Source: Kitasatospora sp. NA04385 (GTDB lineage Bacteria > Actinomycetota > Actinomycetes > Streptomycetales > Streptomycetaceae). Taken from it: 64,000 bases of DNA. This document shows positions 15,625 to 24,900 of the stretch, in pieces; positions within the stretch are counted from its first letter, which is position 1, and every line of letters begins with the position of its first letter. Position numbers and translations under genes: made by a program. Where the stretch lies: assembly GCF_013364235.1 (NCBI RefSeq), contig NZ_CP054919.1, forward strand, positions 2,972,247-3,036,246, written 5' to 3'. Below the pieces are notes generated by a model. The model saw only the letters and a list, made by a program, of their open reading frames with translations, was not told the DNA's origin and did not search any database.

Positions 15625-17334
15625 ATGACTCGGCAGTTGATCACCAGCGCGCTTCCCTACATCAACGGGATCAAGCACCTGGGCAACATGGTCGGGTCGA
15701 TGCTCCCGGCGGACGTCTACTCCCGGTACCTGCGCCAGCGCGGCCACGAGGTGCTGTACATCTGCGCGACCGACGAGCACGGCACGCCCGCCGAGCTGGC
15801 CGCCCAGGAGGCGGGGCTGCCGGTGGCCGAGTTCTGCGCCCGGGCGCACGACCAGCAGAAGGCGGTCTACGACGGCTTCCAGCTGTCCTTCGACTACTTC
15901 GGCCGCTCGTCCTCGCCGCAGAACCGCGAGATCACCCAGGAGATCGCCCGCGAGCTGCACGCCAACGGCTTCATCGAGGAACGGGCGATCCGCCAGGTCT
16001 ACTCGATCGCGGACGGCCGCTTCCTGCCGGACCGGTACATCGTCGGCACCTGCCCGCACTGCGGCTACGACAAGGCGCGCGGCGACCAGTGCGAGAACTG
16101 CACCCGCGTCCTCGACCCCACCGACCTGCTGGAGCCGCGCTCGGCGATCAGCGGCAGCTCCGAGCTGGAGGTCCGGGAGACCAAGCACCTGTTCCTGCTC
16201 CAGTCGAAGCTGACCGACGAGGTCGAGTCCTGGATCGCCGCCAACGGCGACAGCTGGCCGGTGCTGGCCTCCTCGATCGCCCGCAAGTGGCTGACCGAGG
16301 GCCTCCAGGACCGCGCGATCACCCGGGACCTGGAGTGGGGCGTCCCCGTCCCGGCCGACACCTGGCCCGAACTGGCCGCCGAGGGCAAGGTGTTCTACGT
16401 CTGGTTCGACGCCCCGATCGAGTACATCGGCGCCACCAAGGAGTGGGCGGACGCGACCGGCGGCGACTGGCGCTCCTGGTGGTACGAGGCGGACGACACC
16501 GTCCGGTACACCGAGTTCATGGCCAAGGACAACGTCCCGTTCCACACCGTGATGTTCCCGGCCACCATCCTCGGCTCGCGCAAGCCGTGGAAGAAGGTCG
16601 ACTACGTCAAGGCCTTCAACTGGCTGACGTACTACGGGGGCAAGTTCTCCACCAGCCAGAAGCTCGGCATCTTCACCGACGTCGCGCTCGAACTGCTGCC
16701 GGCCGACTACTGGCGCTACTACCTGATGGCGAACGCCCCGGAGTCGGACGATTCCAGCTTCACCTGGGACCTGTTCGCGGCGACCGTCAACAAGGACCTC
16801 GCCGACACCCTGGGCAACTTCGTCAACCGGGTGCTCTCCTTCAGCCGCAAGCGCTTCGGCGACGAGGTCCCGGCCGGGGCGGAGAACGGCGAGGCCGAAC
16901 TCGCCCTCGGCCGCCAGATCGCCGAGCTGCTCGCCGAGTACGAGGCCCAGCTCGACGCGCTCAACTTCCGCAAGGCCGCGCAGGCGCTGCGCGCCCTGTG
17001 GTCGGCGGGCAACTCCTACCTCGACGTCACCGCGCCGTGGACCGAGATCAAGACCGACCCGGAGGCCGCGGCCCGCACCCTGCGCACCGCGATCAACCTG
17101 ATCCACCTCTACTCGGTGGTCTCCGAGCCGTTCATCCCGACCGCGGCCAAGGCGATCCGGGGCTCCTTCGCCCTCGACGGGGACACCCGCACCTGGATCA
17201 CCGCCGACGAGGCCCGCGCGCTGTCGCTCGTCCCGGCCGGCACCGGCTTCACCGTCCCGCCGGTGCTGTTCGCCAAGATCACCGACGAGGACCTGGCCGC
17301 CTGGACCGAGCGCTTCGGCGGCGGCCGGGCCTGA
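15625..17334 (+). CDS. metG: Methionyl-tRNA synthetase
   Basis: This 569-residue class I aminoacyl-tRNA synthetase charges tRNA-Met in the cytosol. The HIGH-type motif is within [12 protein letters not shown] four-Cys zinc knuckle is seen in [19 protein letters not shown]. The KMSKS loop reads KFSTSQ, lacking the second Lys, which I recognise as normal for the Streptomyces enzyme. The anticodon-binding domain contains [16 protein letters not shown]. There is no C-terminal tRNA-binding OB domain. ATG at 15625 follows GGGAG. It converges with the TetR gene with only 6 bp between them. Confidence 0.95.
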   Translation: MTRQLITSALPYINGIKHLGNMVGSMLPADVYSRYLRQRGHEVLYICATDEHGTPAELAAQEAGLPVAEFCARAHDQQKAVYDGFQLSFDYFGRSSSPQNREITQEIARELHANGFIEERAIRQVYSIADGRFLPDRYIVGTCPHCGYDKARGDQCENCTRVLDPTDLLEPRSAISGSSELEVRETKHLFLLQSKLTDEVESWIAANGDSWPVLASSIARKWLTEGLQDRAITRDLEWGVPVPADTWPELAAEGKVFYVWFDAPIEYIGATKEWADATGGDWRSWWYEADDTVRYTEFMAKDNVPFHTVMFPATILGSRKPWKKVDYVKAFNWLTYYGGKFSTSQKLGIFTDVALELLPADYWRYYLMANAPESDDSSFTWDLFAATVNKDLADTLGNFVNRVLSFSRKRFGDEVPAGAENGEAELALGRQIAELLAEYEAQLDALNFRKAAQALRALWSAGNSYLDVTAPWTEIKTDPEAAARTLRTAINLIHLYSVVSEPFIPTAAKAIRGSFALDGDTRTWITADEARALSLVPAGTGFTVPPVLFAKITDEDLAAWTERFGGGRA

Positions 17335-17340
17335 CCGGAC

Positions 17341-17931
17341 TCAGCCCGTCAGGTACCCCTGGACGGTGCGGCCCAGCAGGGGGGCCAGCACCTCCGGGGG
17401 TGCCGAGGCGAGCGGCTCGACCGCGATCACGTACCGGGCCATCGCCAGGCCGACGATCTGCGCCATCACCAGTTCGACCCGCAGCTCGGGCTGCTCGACG
17501 TCGAGCCGCTCGGCGACCCGGGCGACCAGCTCGGTCACCATGAAGCCGCGCATCAGCGCCGCGACCTCCTCGCTGGCGGCGGCGGTACGCACCAGCGCCA
17601 GCAGCCGGTCGCGCACCTCCGGCTGCTCCCACAGCCCCAGCACGAAGCCGGCGACCCGCTCGCCGACCGTCGCCGGATCGCCGGCGAACACGCCCTCCAC
17701 CAGCGCGCGCGGGTCGACCGGGAACTCCAGCGCCGCCGTGAACAGCCGGTCCTTGCTGCCGAAGTAGTGGTGCAGCAGCGCCGGGTCCACCCCCGCGCCG
17801 CGGGCGATCGCCCGCATGCTGGCCTTCTGGTAGCCGCGGGCCGCGAACTCCGCCCGGGCCGCCGCCAGCACCGCCCCCCGGGTGTCCTCACCCCCGGGCC
17901 GCCGCCCCCGCGCCTTCGCTCCGCCGCTCAT
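17341..17931 (-). CDS. TetR-family transcriptional regulator
   Basis: This 196-residue regulator has an N-terminal TetR helix-turn-helix (FAARGYQKASMRAIARGAGVDPALLHHYF at about residues 28-56) and an all-helical ligand domain of the TetR_C_7 kind (VEGVFAGDP, ALVRTAAASEEVAALMRGF). Start ATG at 17931. The target is not evident: it is convergent with metG and divergent from deoC, whose promoter carries the nucleoside palindrome and no separate TetR-like dyad that I can see. Confidence 0.9.
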   Translation of the reverse strand: MSGGAKARGRRPGGEDTRGAVLAAARAEFAARGYQKASMRAIARGAGVDPALLHHYFGSKDRLFTAALEFPVDPRALVEGVFAGDPATVGERVAGFVLGLWEQPEVRDRLLALVRTAAASEEVAALMRGFMVTELVARVAERLDVEQPELRVELVMAQIVGLAMARYVIAVEPLASAPPEVLAPLLGRTVQGYLTG

Positions 17932-18003
17932 CCCGCCATTGTCCCCGGGCCGGGGAGGGCACATTTCGGTCAGGACTCGAAACCGCCCCGCCCTACCGGC
18001 TTC

Positions 18004-18015
18004 CTACGCGCGTAG
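18004..18015. promoter_or_regulatory. Operator palindrome overlapping the deoC promoter
   Basis: A perfect CTACGCGCGTAG lies 1 bp upstream of a -10 element TATGCT (18017-18022), which in turn ends 6 nt before the deoC GTG start at 18029. The dyad occupies the promoter spacer, so binding would repress. The deoC mRNA would be leaderless. Confidence 0.87.
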
Positions 18016-18028
18016 ATATGCTGCTCTG

Positions 18029-19021
18029 GTGACTATGTCCACTCTTGCAGCCAACGCCCCCGGCGCCGCGGGCGGCGGTCTCGCGGACGTCGCGGCGTCC
18101 GAGGCCACCCTGCGCCGTTTCCTGCACGGCCTGCCCGGGGTCGACCAGGTCGGTCTGGAGTCGCGGGCCGCGACCCTCGGCACCCGGTCGATCAAGACCA
18201 CCGCCAAGGCCCTCGCCATCGACCTCGCGATCTCGATGATCGACCTGACCACGCTGGAGGGCGCGGACACGGTCGGCAAGGTCCGCTCGCTGTGCGCGAA
18301 GGGCCTCGGCCCGGACCCGTCGGACCGCTCCACCCCGCAGGTCGCGGCGATCTGCGTCTACCCGGACATGGTGGCCACCGCGAAGGAGGCGCTGCGCGGC
18401 AGCGGCGTCCAGGTCGCCTCGGTGGCCACCGCCTTCCCCTCCGGCCGGGCGGGCCTGCCGGTCAAGCTGGCGGACACCGCGGAGGCGGTCGCCGCGGGCG
18501 CGGACGAGATCGACATGGTGATCGACCGGGGCGCCTTCCTCTCCGGCCGCTACCTGGAGGTGTTCGAGACGGTCCGGGCCGTCAAGGCGGCCTGCGAGCG
18601 TCCCGACGGCAGCTCGGCCCACCTCAAGGTGATCTTCGAGACCGGCGAGCTGCAGACGTACGACAACGTCCGCCGGGCGTCCTGGCTGGCGATGATCGCG
18701 GGCGCGGACTTCATCAAGACCTCCACCGGCAAGGTCGCGGTGAACGCGACCCCGCCGGTGACGCTGCTGATGCTGGAGGCGGTGCGGGACTTCCGCGCGG
18801 CGACCGGCGTGCAGATCGGCGTGAAGCCGGCCGGCGGCATCCGCACCACCAAGGACGCGATGAAGTACCTGGTGATGGTGAACGAGACCCTGGGCGACGA
18901 CTGGCTCAGCCCGCACTGGTTCCGGTTCGGCGCCTCCAGCCTGCTGAACGACCTGTTGATGCAGCGCCAGAAGCTGCGCACCGGCCGGTACTCCGGTCCC
19001 GACTACGTGACGGTGGACTGA
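18029..19021 (+). CDS. deoC: Deoxyribose-phosphate aldolase
   Basis: This 330-residue cytosolic class I aldolase cleaves 2-deoxyribose 5-phosphate to glyceraldehyde 3-phosphate and acetaldehyde. The Schiff-base Lys is in FIKTSTGKV; LKVIFETGEL and GVKPAGGIRT are further signature segments, and the N-terminal IDLTTLEGADT holds the catalytic Asp region. It is a long-form DeoC with an N-terminal extension compared with the roughly 220-residue enterobacterial or short Gram-positive forms. GTG at 18029 (or ATG at 18035) is the start; no ribosome-binding site is visible. It leads an operon with two aldehyde dehydrogenase genes (5-bp gap, then 8-bp overlap), which fits disposal of the acetaldehyde. 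Confidence 0.95.
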   Translation: MTMSTLAANAPGAAGGGLADVAASEATLRRFLHGLPGVDQVGLESRAATLGTRSIKTTAKALAIDLAISMIDLTTLEGADTVGKVRSLCAKGLGPDPSDRSTPQVAAICVYPDMVATAKEALRGSGVQVASVATAFPSGRAGLPVKLADTAEAVAAGADEIDMVIDRGAFLSGRYLEVFETVRAVKAACERPDGSSAHLKVIFETGELQTYDNVRRASWLAMIAGADFIKTSTGKVAVNATPPVTLLMLEAVRDFRAATGVQIGVKPAGGIRTTKDAMKYLVMVNETLGDDWLSPHWFRFGASSLLNDLLMQRQKLRTGRYSGPDYVTVD

Positions 19022-19026
19022 GGACG

Positions 19027-20538
19027 ATGGCGAAGACCAAGAAGACCGAGACCCCGGCCGGGGACGCGCGGCAGCCCGTCCGCACGGGGAGCCTGTTCGC
19101 GTACGCCCCGGCGCCCGAGTCCCCCGCCGCCGCGGGTGAGATCGCGACGAGCTACGGCCACTTCATCGGCGGCGAGTTCGTCGGCTCCTCCGGCTCGGAG
19201 GCGCTGAAGACCGTCAACCCGGCGACCGAGCAGGTGCTCGCCGAGTTCGCGCAGGGCACCGAGGAGGACGTGGACCGCGCGGTGCGGGCGGCCCGGAAGG
19301 CGTTCGCCGACTGGTCGGCGCTGCCGGGCAGCGAGCGCGCCAAGTACCTGTTCCGGATCGCCCGGATCGTCCAGGAGCGCAGCCGCGAGCTGGCCGTGCT
19401 GGAGTCGATCGACAACGGCAAGCCGATCCGCGAGACCCGCGACGTCGACCTGCCGCTGGTCGCCGCGCACTTCTTCTACTACGCGGGCTGGGCCGACAAG
19501 CTCGACTTCGCGGGCTACGGCCCGAACCCGCGCCCGCTGGGCGTGGCCGCGCAGGTCATCCCGTGGAACTTCCCGCTGCTGATGCTGGCCTGGAAGGTCG
19601 CCCCGGCGCTGGCCACCGGCAACACGGTGGTGCTCAAGCCCGCCGAGACCACGCCGCTGACCGCGCTGCGCTTCGCCGAGATCTGCCGCCAGGCGGGCCT
19701 GCCGGCGGGCGTGGTGAACATCGTCACCGGCGACGGCCGCACCGGCGCCGCGCTGACCGCGCACCCGGACGTCGACAAGGTCGCCTTCACCGGCTCGACC
19801 CCGGTCGGCCGGGCCATCGCCAGGCAGCTGGCCGGCACCCGCACCAGGCTCTCGCTGGAGCTCGGCGGCAAGGCCGCCAACATCGTGTTCGACGACGCGC
19901 CGCTGGACCAGGCGGTCGAGGGCATCGTCAACGGCATCTTCTTCAACCAGGGCCACGTGTGCTGCGCGGGCAGCCGCCTGCTGGTGCAGGAGTCGGTGCA
20001 GGACGAGCTGCTGGAGGCGCTCAAGCGCCGGATGGGCACCCTGCGGGTCGGCGACCCGCTGGACAAGAACACCGACGTCGGCGCGATCAACTCGGCCGCG
20101 CAGCTGGCCCGGATCACCGAGCTGGCCGCCGCGGGCGAGCAGGAGGGCGCCGAGCGCTGGGCCCCGGAGTGCGAACTCCCGGGCGCGGGCTACTGGTTCC
20201 GCCCGACCCTGTTCACCGGCGTCTCGCAGGCGCACCGGATCGCCCGCGAGGAGATCTTCGGCCCGGTGCTGTCGGTGCTGACCTTCCGCACCCCCGCCGA
20301 GGCGGTGGAGAAGGCCAACAACACCCCGTACGGCCTGTCCGCGGGCATCTGGACGGAGAAGGGCTCGCGCATCCTGTGGATGGCGAACCGGCTCCGGGCG
20401 GGCGTGGTGTGGGCCAACACCTTCAACAAGTTCGACCCGACCTCGCCGTTCGGCGGGTACAAGGAGTCCGGTTACGGCCGCGAGGGCGGCCGCCACGGTC
20501 TGGAGCCCTACCTGAATGTCGAGGCCCTCGATGTCTGA
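19027..20538 (+). CDS. Aldehyde dehydrogenase (NAD(P)+-dependent)
   Basis: This 503-residue ALDH-superfamily enzyme has the N-terminal cofactor segment VIPWNFPLLM, FTGSTPVG, the general-base Glu in LELGGK, the catalytic Cys in NQGHVCCAGSR, and EIFGPV with NNTPYGLSAG towards the C-terminus. It probably oxidises the acetaldehyde released by DeoC to acetate; this role is inferred from the operon. ATG at 19027 is 5 bp after deoC. Its last 8 bp overlap the start of the truncated ALDH-like gene. Confidence 0.93.
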   Translation: MAKTKKTETPAGDARQPVRTGSLFAYAPAPESPAAAGEIATSYGHFIGGEFVGSSGSEALKTVNPATEQVLAEFAQGTEEDVDRAVRAARKAFADWSALPGSERAKYLFRIARIVQERSRELAVLESIDNGKPIRETRDVDLPLVAAHFFYYAGWADKLDFAGYGPNPRPLGVAAQVIPWNFPLLMLAWKVAPALATGNTVVLKPAETTPLTALRFAEICRQAGLPAGVVNIVTGDGRTGAALTAHPDVDKVAFTGSTPVGRAIARQLAGTRTRLSLELGGKAANIVFDDAPLDQAVEGIVNGIFFNQGHVCCAGSRLLVQESVQDELLEALKRRMGTLRVGDPLDKNTDVGAINSAAQLARITELAAAGEQEGAERWAPECELPGAGYWFRPTLFTGVSQAHRIAREEIFGPVLSVLTFRTPAEAVEKANNTPYGLSAGIWTEKGSRILWMANRLRAGVVWANTFNKFDPTSPFGGYKESGYGREGGRHGLEPYLNVEALDV

Positions 20539-21451
20539 GCAGACCGTCCGACCGGACGCCCCCGCACGGATCGGCGTCAGCAAGACCTACAAGCTGTACG
20601 TCGGCGGGAAGTTCCCGCGCTCGGAGAGCGGGCGGGTGTACGAAGTGACCGACAGCAAGGGCCAGTGGCTGGCGAACGCCCCGCTGGGCACCCGCAAGGA
20701 CGCCCGGGACGCCGTGCTGGCGGCCCGCGCCGCGGTCAAGGGCTGGGCGGGCACCACCGCGTACAACCGCGGCCAGGTGCTGTACCGGGTCGCCGAGATG
20801 CTGGAGGGCCGCCGGGAGCAGTTCGCGGCCGAGGTCGCCGCGGCCGAGGGCGTGGGCGCGAAGAGGGCGGCGGCGCTGGTGGACGCGGCGGTCGACCGCT
20901 GGGTCTGGTACGCGGGCTGGACCGACAAGGTCGCGCAGGTCGTGGGCGGCGCCAACCCGGTGGCGGGGCCGTTCTTCAACCTGTCCACCCCGGAGCCGAC
21001 CGGCGTGGTCGGCGTCCTGGCGCCGCAGGCCGGCACCGGCTTCTCGCTGCTCGGCCTGGTCTCGGTGATCGCCCCGGCGATCGCCACCGGCAACACCGTG
21101 GTGGTCGCGGCGGCCGAGCGGGCCCCGCTGCCCGCGCTCTCGCTGGGCGAGGTGCTGGCCACCTCCGACGTGCCGGGCGGCGTGGTCAACCTGCTCTCCG
21201 GCCGCACCGCGGACGTCGCCCCGACGCTGGCCTCGCACCAGGACGTCAACGCGCTCGACCTGGCCGGGGCGATCGCCCCGGACGGCCCCGGCGCGGCGGC
21301 CGCCCTGGAGGCCGCGGCGGCCGATACATTGAAGCGGGTGGTCCGACCGGCCGCCGACCCGTCCGCCGAGGACTGGACGGCCGCGCCCGGCACCGGACGG
21401 CTCCGCTCCTTCCTGGAGACGAAGACGGTCTGGCACCCGATGGGGATCTAG
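20531..21451 (+). CDS. Truncated aldehyde dehydrogenase-like protein without catalytic domain
   Basis: This 306-residue protein aligns by eye with the N-terminal cofactor-binding half of ALDH ([17 protein letters not shown], then [18 protein letters not shown] in place of VIPWNFPLLM, and [15 protein letters not shown] in place of ATGNTVVLKPAETTP). It stops before the region bearing the base Glu and nucleophilic Cys. The reading frame is intact with normal codon use, so this is not a decayed remnant. It overlaps the full ALDH gene by 8 bp, suggesting co-translation and possibly a hetero-oligomer. It cannot be an active dehydrogenase on its own. The last residues TVWHPMGI end cleanly. Confidence 0.85.
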   Translation: MSEQTVRPDAPARIGVSKTYKLYVGGKFPRSESGRVYEVTDSKGQWLANAPLGTRKDARDAVLAARAAVKGWAGTTAYNRGQVLYRVAEMLEGRREQFAAEVAAAEGVGAKRAAALVDAAVDRWVWYAGWTDKVAQVVGGANPVAGPFFNLSTPEPTGVVGVLAPQAGTGFSLLGLVSVIAPAIATGNTVVVAAAERAPLPALSLGEVLATSDVPGGVVNLLSGRTADVAPTLASHQDVNALDLAGAIAPDGPGAAAALEAAAADTLKRVVRPAADPSAEDWTAAPGTGRLRSFLETKTVWHPMGI

Positions 21452-21645
21452 CCCCACCGCCCGACCGCTCGGCTCCGCACAGACCGGCCGTCCTCAGCGC
21501 CCTACCCCCCCCGGGGCCCGGGCGGCCGCGACGGGCCCGCACTTCTCCCCCCCTGGTGCGGGCCCGTCCCCATGCCCGAACGCCGCACGAAGGGGACGAC
21601 CGGCGGGTTACCAGCTGCCCCTCCGATGCCCCAGACTGGTTTCCC

Positions 21646-22281
21646 GTGAGTGACACCCCGCTGAACCGCCGTCCGATATCCCGCGTCATCCTGCTGTCGG
21701 GCCCCTCCGGGTCGGGGAAGTCCTCGCTGGCCGAGGGCAGCGGGCTGCCGGTCCTGCAACTGGACGACTTCTACAAGGACGGCGACGACCCGACGCTGCC
21801 GCAGCTGCCGGACGGGGGCGGCCCGGACTGGGACTCGCCGCTGTCCTGGCACGCGGACCAGGCGATGGAGGCGATCCGGTCGCTGGTGTTCGAGGGGTGG
21901 GCCGAGGTGCCGGTGTACTCGATCCCGGACAACGGGCGCTCGGGCGGCCGGCTGCTGGCGCTGGACGGGGCGGTGGGCTTCGTCGCGGAGGGGATCTTCG
22001 CCGCCGAGCTGGTGCTCCGCTGCCGCGCCGAGGGGCTGCTCGGCGACGCGCTGTGCCTGCGCAACAAGCCGGCCACGACGGCCTGGCGGCGCTTCCGGCG
22101 GGACGTCCGGGAGGGCCGCAAGTCGGTGCCGTACCTGGTCCGCCGGGGGCTGCGGCTGATGCGGGCCGAACGCGGCATCGTCGCCCGGCAGGTCGAGCTG
22201 GGCTCGTACGCCTGCTCCGGGGTGGAGGCGGGCCGGCGGATCTCCGCGGTGGCCCGGCAACTGCCCGCCGAACTGGTCTGA
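21646..22281 (+). CDS. Uridine kinase-like P-loop protein
   Basis: This 211-residue protein has a Walker A loop GPSGSGKSSL at about residues 18-27, the substrate loop LQLDDFYKDGDD that in uridine kinases carries the catalytic Asp, and an Arg-rich lid (RRFRRDVREGRKS). It would phosphorylate uridine or cytidine with ATP; the position after the deoC operon supports nucleoside salvage, though 194 bp separates them. The start is GTG at 21646, with no ribosome-binding site seen. Other P-loop kinases (for example phosphoribulokinase-like) cannot be excluded. Confidence 0.78.
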   Translation: MSDTPLNRRPISRVILLSGPSGSGKSSLAEGSGLPVLQLDDFYKDGDDPTLPQLPDGGGPDWDSPLSWHADQAMEAIRSLVFEGWAEVPVYSIPDNGRSGGRLLALDGAVGFVAEGIFAAELVLRCRAEGLLGDALCLRNKPATTAWRRFRRDVREGRKSVPYLVRRGLRLMRAERGIVARQVELGSYACSGVEAGRRISAVARQLPAELV

Positions 22282-22294
22282 GGGGCGCCGGGCG

Positions 22295-22870
22295 ATGGGT
22301 GAGCAGTGGCTGGTGGCGGGGCTGGGCAATCCGACCCGCCGCTACGCGGGGACGCGGCACAACGCGGGCTTCCTGGTGGCCGACCGGCTGGCGGAGCGGC
22401 ACGGCGCCCGCTGGCGCGGCCTGACCACTCGCACCGCCTCGTTCGAACTGGACGGCCGCACGGTGCTGCTGGCCGAGCCGCAGTGGTCGATCAACCTGTC
22501 GGGCCGCCCGGTGGCCGGGCTGCTGCGCCGGCACGGCGTCCCGGTGGAACGGCTGCTGGTGGTGCAGGACGACCTGGACTTCCCGTTCGGCACGGCCCGG
22601 CTGAAGCGCGGCGGCGGCCCCGGCGGGCACAACGGCGCCCGCTCGGTGCACGCGGCGCTCGGCACCGCGGACTACGCCCGGCTGCGGGTGGGCGTGGGTC
22701 GGCCGGCGAAGGGCGAGAAGGTGAGCGACTTCGTGGTGGCGCGCTTCTCGGACGAGGAGCGGGCGCGGGTGCCGGAGCTGCTGGAGCGCTGCGCGGACGC
22801 CGTGGAGGCCCTCGTGCTGCACGGGCCGCACCGGGCCCGGGACGTGCTGGAGGCCGTCGGCGCGCGCTGA
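22295..22870 (+). CDS. pth: Peptidyl-tRNA hydrolase homologue (divergent)
   Basis: This 191-residue Pth-family protein keeps GLGNPTRRYAGTRHNAGFLV with the catalytic His and neighbouring Asn, QDDLD with the catalytic Asp and GGPGGHNG with the substrate Asn. The usual FMNLSG reads SINLSG (Met to Ile) and the His before the DDLD segment is Gln. Pth releases peptides from prematurely dissociated peptidyl-tRNA. This copy is 13 bp after the uridine-kinase-like gene and away from the usual rplY neighbourhood, so it may be a second paralogue. ATG at 22295. Confidence 0.82.
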   Translation: MGEQWLVAGLGNPTRRYAGTRHNAGFLVADRLAERHGARWRGLTTRTASFELDGRTVLLAEPQWSINLSGRPVAGLLRRHGVPVERLLVVQDDLDFPFGTARLKRGGGPGGHNGARSVHAALGTADYARLRVGVGRPAKGEKVSDFVVARFSDEERARVPELLERCADAVEALVLHGPHRARDVLEAVGAR

Positions 22871-22877
22871 CCGCGGG

Positions 22878-22920
22878 CTGACCACGCGCTGACCACGCGC
22901 TGACCACGCGCTGACCACGG
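22878..22920. repeat. Short tandem repeat after pth
   Basis: Three to four head-to-tail copies of an 11-bp unit CTGACCACGCG begin just after the pth stop codon. This is a non-coding slippage-type repeat. Confidence 0.7.
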
Positions 22921-22934
22921 GCGGGAACGGGAAG

Positions 22935-22977
22935 GGGCGGGGCCCCGGTGCCGTTCCCCCGCACCGGGGCCCCGCCC
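22935..22977. terminator. Bidirectional terminator between pth and sigQ
   Basis: Perfect 17-bp stem (22935-22951 with 22961-22977) and a 9-nt C-rich loop, between genes that converge at 22870 and 23089. Confidence 0.82.
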
Positions 22978-23088
22978 GCTCCGTCCGGGTACGGGACTTC
23001 CCCCCTGGCCGCCGTCTCCCCCGAGTCGGCCGCCGCGTCCCGTGCCCTTCCCCCCACTGCCCCGTCCCCCGACGGGAGTCCTGTCGCG

Positions 23089-23922
23089 TCAGGCGACCAG
23101 CTCGCCGAAGGCGTGCACGGTGTCGCCGGAGCGGTTGAGCTGCTCGTCCTCGCGCATCCGGCGCAGCGCGCGCCAGATGGAGCTCTTCACGGTGCCGACG
23201 CTGATGCCGAGGATGTCGGCGATCTCCGGGTCGGTGCGGCCCTCGTAGTAGCGCAGCACCAGCATGGTGCGCTGGTTCTCGGGCAGCTTGGCGAGCGCCT
23301 GCCAGAGCACGGCGCGCAGCTCGGTGCCGCCCATCGCGTCGGTGTCGCCGGCGTGCTCGGGGAGCTCCTCGGTCGGGTACTCGTTGACCTTGCGGCGGCG
23401 CCAGGCGGAGATGTGCAGGTTGGTCATGGTGCGGCGGAGGTACCCGCCGACGGCGGCCTTGTCGGTGATCCGGCCCCAGGCCCGGTAGGTCGAGAAGAGG
23501 GCGCTCTGCAGCAGGTCCTCGGCCTCGTAGCGGTCGCCGGTGAGGTGGTAGGCGGTGGCGTACAGGGAGGCGCGGCGCTCGCGCACGTACGCGGTGAACT
23601 CGGCGATGTCGCGCGCCTCGTCCGTCGCGGCGGCCGGGTGCTCCCCCTGCGCGCCTCCCTGTCCGTCCTGCTCACCCCGGAAGGTCTGCGGAGCGAGCCG
23701 CAGCGTCCGGCCCACAGCCGGCCCGACCAAATTGTTGCCGGCCAACCTGCTGTGGGTGGTGTCCCCGCTCCTGGTCCCCACGACCGGGCGGCGGGTTCCG
23801 GCGTTGTGTGCGCACCCCCGTACGAGCACGGCGCCGGCGTTCTCCTCCTCGTGCCGAGCCCGGCCGGTGCCCAGGACGGCGGAACGCGGCCCGGCGTTTC
23901 GGGTCGTCAGCGTTGCGGTCAT
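23089..23922 (-). CDS. sigQ: SigE-family ECF sigma factor SigQ
   Basis: This 277-residue protein carries a sigma-70 region 2 (RRASLYATAYHLTGDRYEAEDLLQSALFSTYRAW) and region 4 (LAKLPENQRTMLVLRYYEGRTDPEIADILGISVGTVKSSIWRALRRM), preceded by about 110 residues of low-complexity N-terminus. It is divergent from afsQ1-afsQ2, the arrangement I know for sigQ in Streptomyces coelicolor, where AfsQ1 activates sigQ and SigQ antagonises antibiotic production. The start chosen is ATG at 23922 with GGGGGTG upstream, but the long poorly conserved N-terminus means a downstream start (near the acidic EARDIAEF segment) is possible. Confidence 0.85.
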   Translation of the reverse strand: MTATLTTRNAGPRSAVLGTGRARHEEENAGAVLVRGCAHNAGTRRPVVGTRSGDTTHSRLAGNNLVGPAVGRTLRLAPQTFRGEQDGQGGAQGEHPAAATDEARDIAEFTAYVRERRASLYATAYHLTGDRYEAEDLLQSALFSTYRAWGRITDKAAVGGYLRRTMTNLHISAWRRRKVNEYPTEELPEHAGDTDAMGGTELRAVLWQALAKLPENQRTMLVLRYYEGRTDPEIADILGISVGTVKSSIWRALRRMREDEQLNRSGDTVHAFGELVA

Positions 23923-24047
23923 CGGGCACCCCCATGGTGTCGGTACGAGCGGTTCCTCGCCGCGGCGGCTCCGGTCGGTGTTCCGGGGCGTCTCGCGGCG
24001 ACAGGGAAAATCCTGCCGGTCACGCGTCATGGCGATGTCCGCCGACT

Positions 24048-24063
24048 GTCACAGAGCTGTCAC
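24048..24063. promoter_or_regulatory. AfsQ1 box in the sigQ-afsQ1 intergenic region
   Basis: GTCACAGAGCTGTCAC is a perfect match to the AfsQ1 consensus as I know it, GTnAC-N6-GTnAC, and lies in the 272-bp divergent promoter region between sigQ (23922) and afsQ1 (24195). A weaker GTCAC/GTCAT pair lies upstream at about 24019-24030. Confidence 0.78.
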
Positions 24064-24194
24064 AGGAACGGCTGCCCGGGGGCGTTCGGGTGCTCCCCGG
24101 TTGCGGACGCCGGAGCGGCGACCTCCGGTTCCCGGTGCCGCGGGGGTCACCCGGGTGGGTGCTTCCGGTGGCCGGGTGGGACACAATGACCCCC

Positions 24195-24872
24195 GTGTCT
24201 TTCCTGCTTCTGATCGAGGACGACGACGCCATCCGCACCGGCCTCGAACTCGCCCTCACCCGCCAGGGTCACCGGGTGGCCGCCGCCGCGTCCGGCGAGG
24301 ACGGTCTGCGCCTGTTCAAGGAGCAGCGCCCGGACCTGATCGTGCTGGACGTGATGCTGCCCGGCATCGACGGTTTCGAGGTGTGCCGGCGCATCCGGCG
24401 CACCGACCAGTTGCCGATCATCCTGCTGACGGCGCGCTCCGACGACATCGACGTGGTGGTGGGCCTGGAGTCCGGCGCCGACGACTACGTGGTCAAGCCG
24501 GTGCAGCCACGGGTGCTGGACGCCCGGATCCGGGCGGTGCTGCGGCGCGGCGAGCGGGAGAGCTCGGACTCGGCGGCGTACGGCGGCCTGGTGATCGACC
24601 GCTCGGCGATGACCGTCACCAAGGACGGCCAGGACCTCCAGCTGACCCCGACCGAGCTGCGGCTGCTGCTGGAGCTCAGCCGCCGCCCCGGACAGGCGCT
24701 CTCCCGCCAGCAGCTGCTGCGGCTGGTGTGGGAGCACGACTACCTGGGCGACTCCCGGCTGGTGGACGCCTGCGTCCAGCGACTGCGGGCGAAGGTCGAG
24801 GACGTGCCGTCCGCGCCGACGCTGATCCGCACCGTCCGCGGCGTCGGCTACCGTCTCGACCCGCCCGTGTGA
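24195..24872 (+). CDS. afsQ1: Response regulator AfsQ1
   Basis: This 225-residue OmpR/PhoB-class regulator has a receiver domain with acidic pocket Glu8-Asp9-Asp10, phosphoacceptor Asp52 in LIVLDVMLPG, switch Thr in ILLTAR and Lys in VVKPV. The C-terminal winged helix contains LTPTELRLLLELSRRPGQ and VRGVGYRLD. I chose GTG at 24195 because it gives Asp52, the number I know for S. coelicolor AfsQ1, and because CACAAT ends 7 nt upstream as a leaderless -10; ATG at 24186 would add three residues. It activates antibiotic pathway regulators and sigQ in response to nitrogen signals in S. coelicolor. The kinase gene follows after 28 bp. Confidence 0.93.
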   Translation: MSFLLLIEDDDAIRTGLELALTRQGHRVAAAASGEDGLRLFKEQRPDLIVLDVMLPGIDGFEVCRRIRRTDQLPIILLTARSDDIDVVVGLESGADDYVVKPVQPRVLDARIRAVLRRGERESSDSAAYGGLVIDRSAMTVTKDGQDLQLTPTELRLLLELSRRPGQALSRQQLLRLVWEHDYLGDSRLVDACVQRLRAKVEDVPSAPTLIRTVRGVGYRLDPPV

Positions 24873-24900
24873 TCCCTCCCCTCCGACTGGTGAGCCTTTT

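Noticed and set aside
13957..17106. A 1049-residue open frame on the minus strand over the mannosyltransferase and metG
   Set aside because: Composition is Gly/Arg/Gln-rich without domain structure; the sense genes are certain.
22878..22920. Short tandem repeat as a small CRISPR or origin
   Set aside because: Units are 11 bp, contiguous and without spacers.
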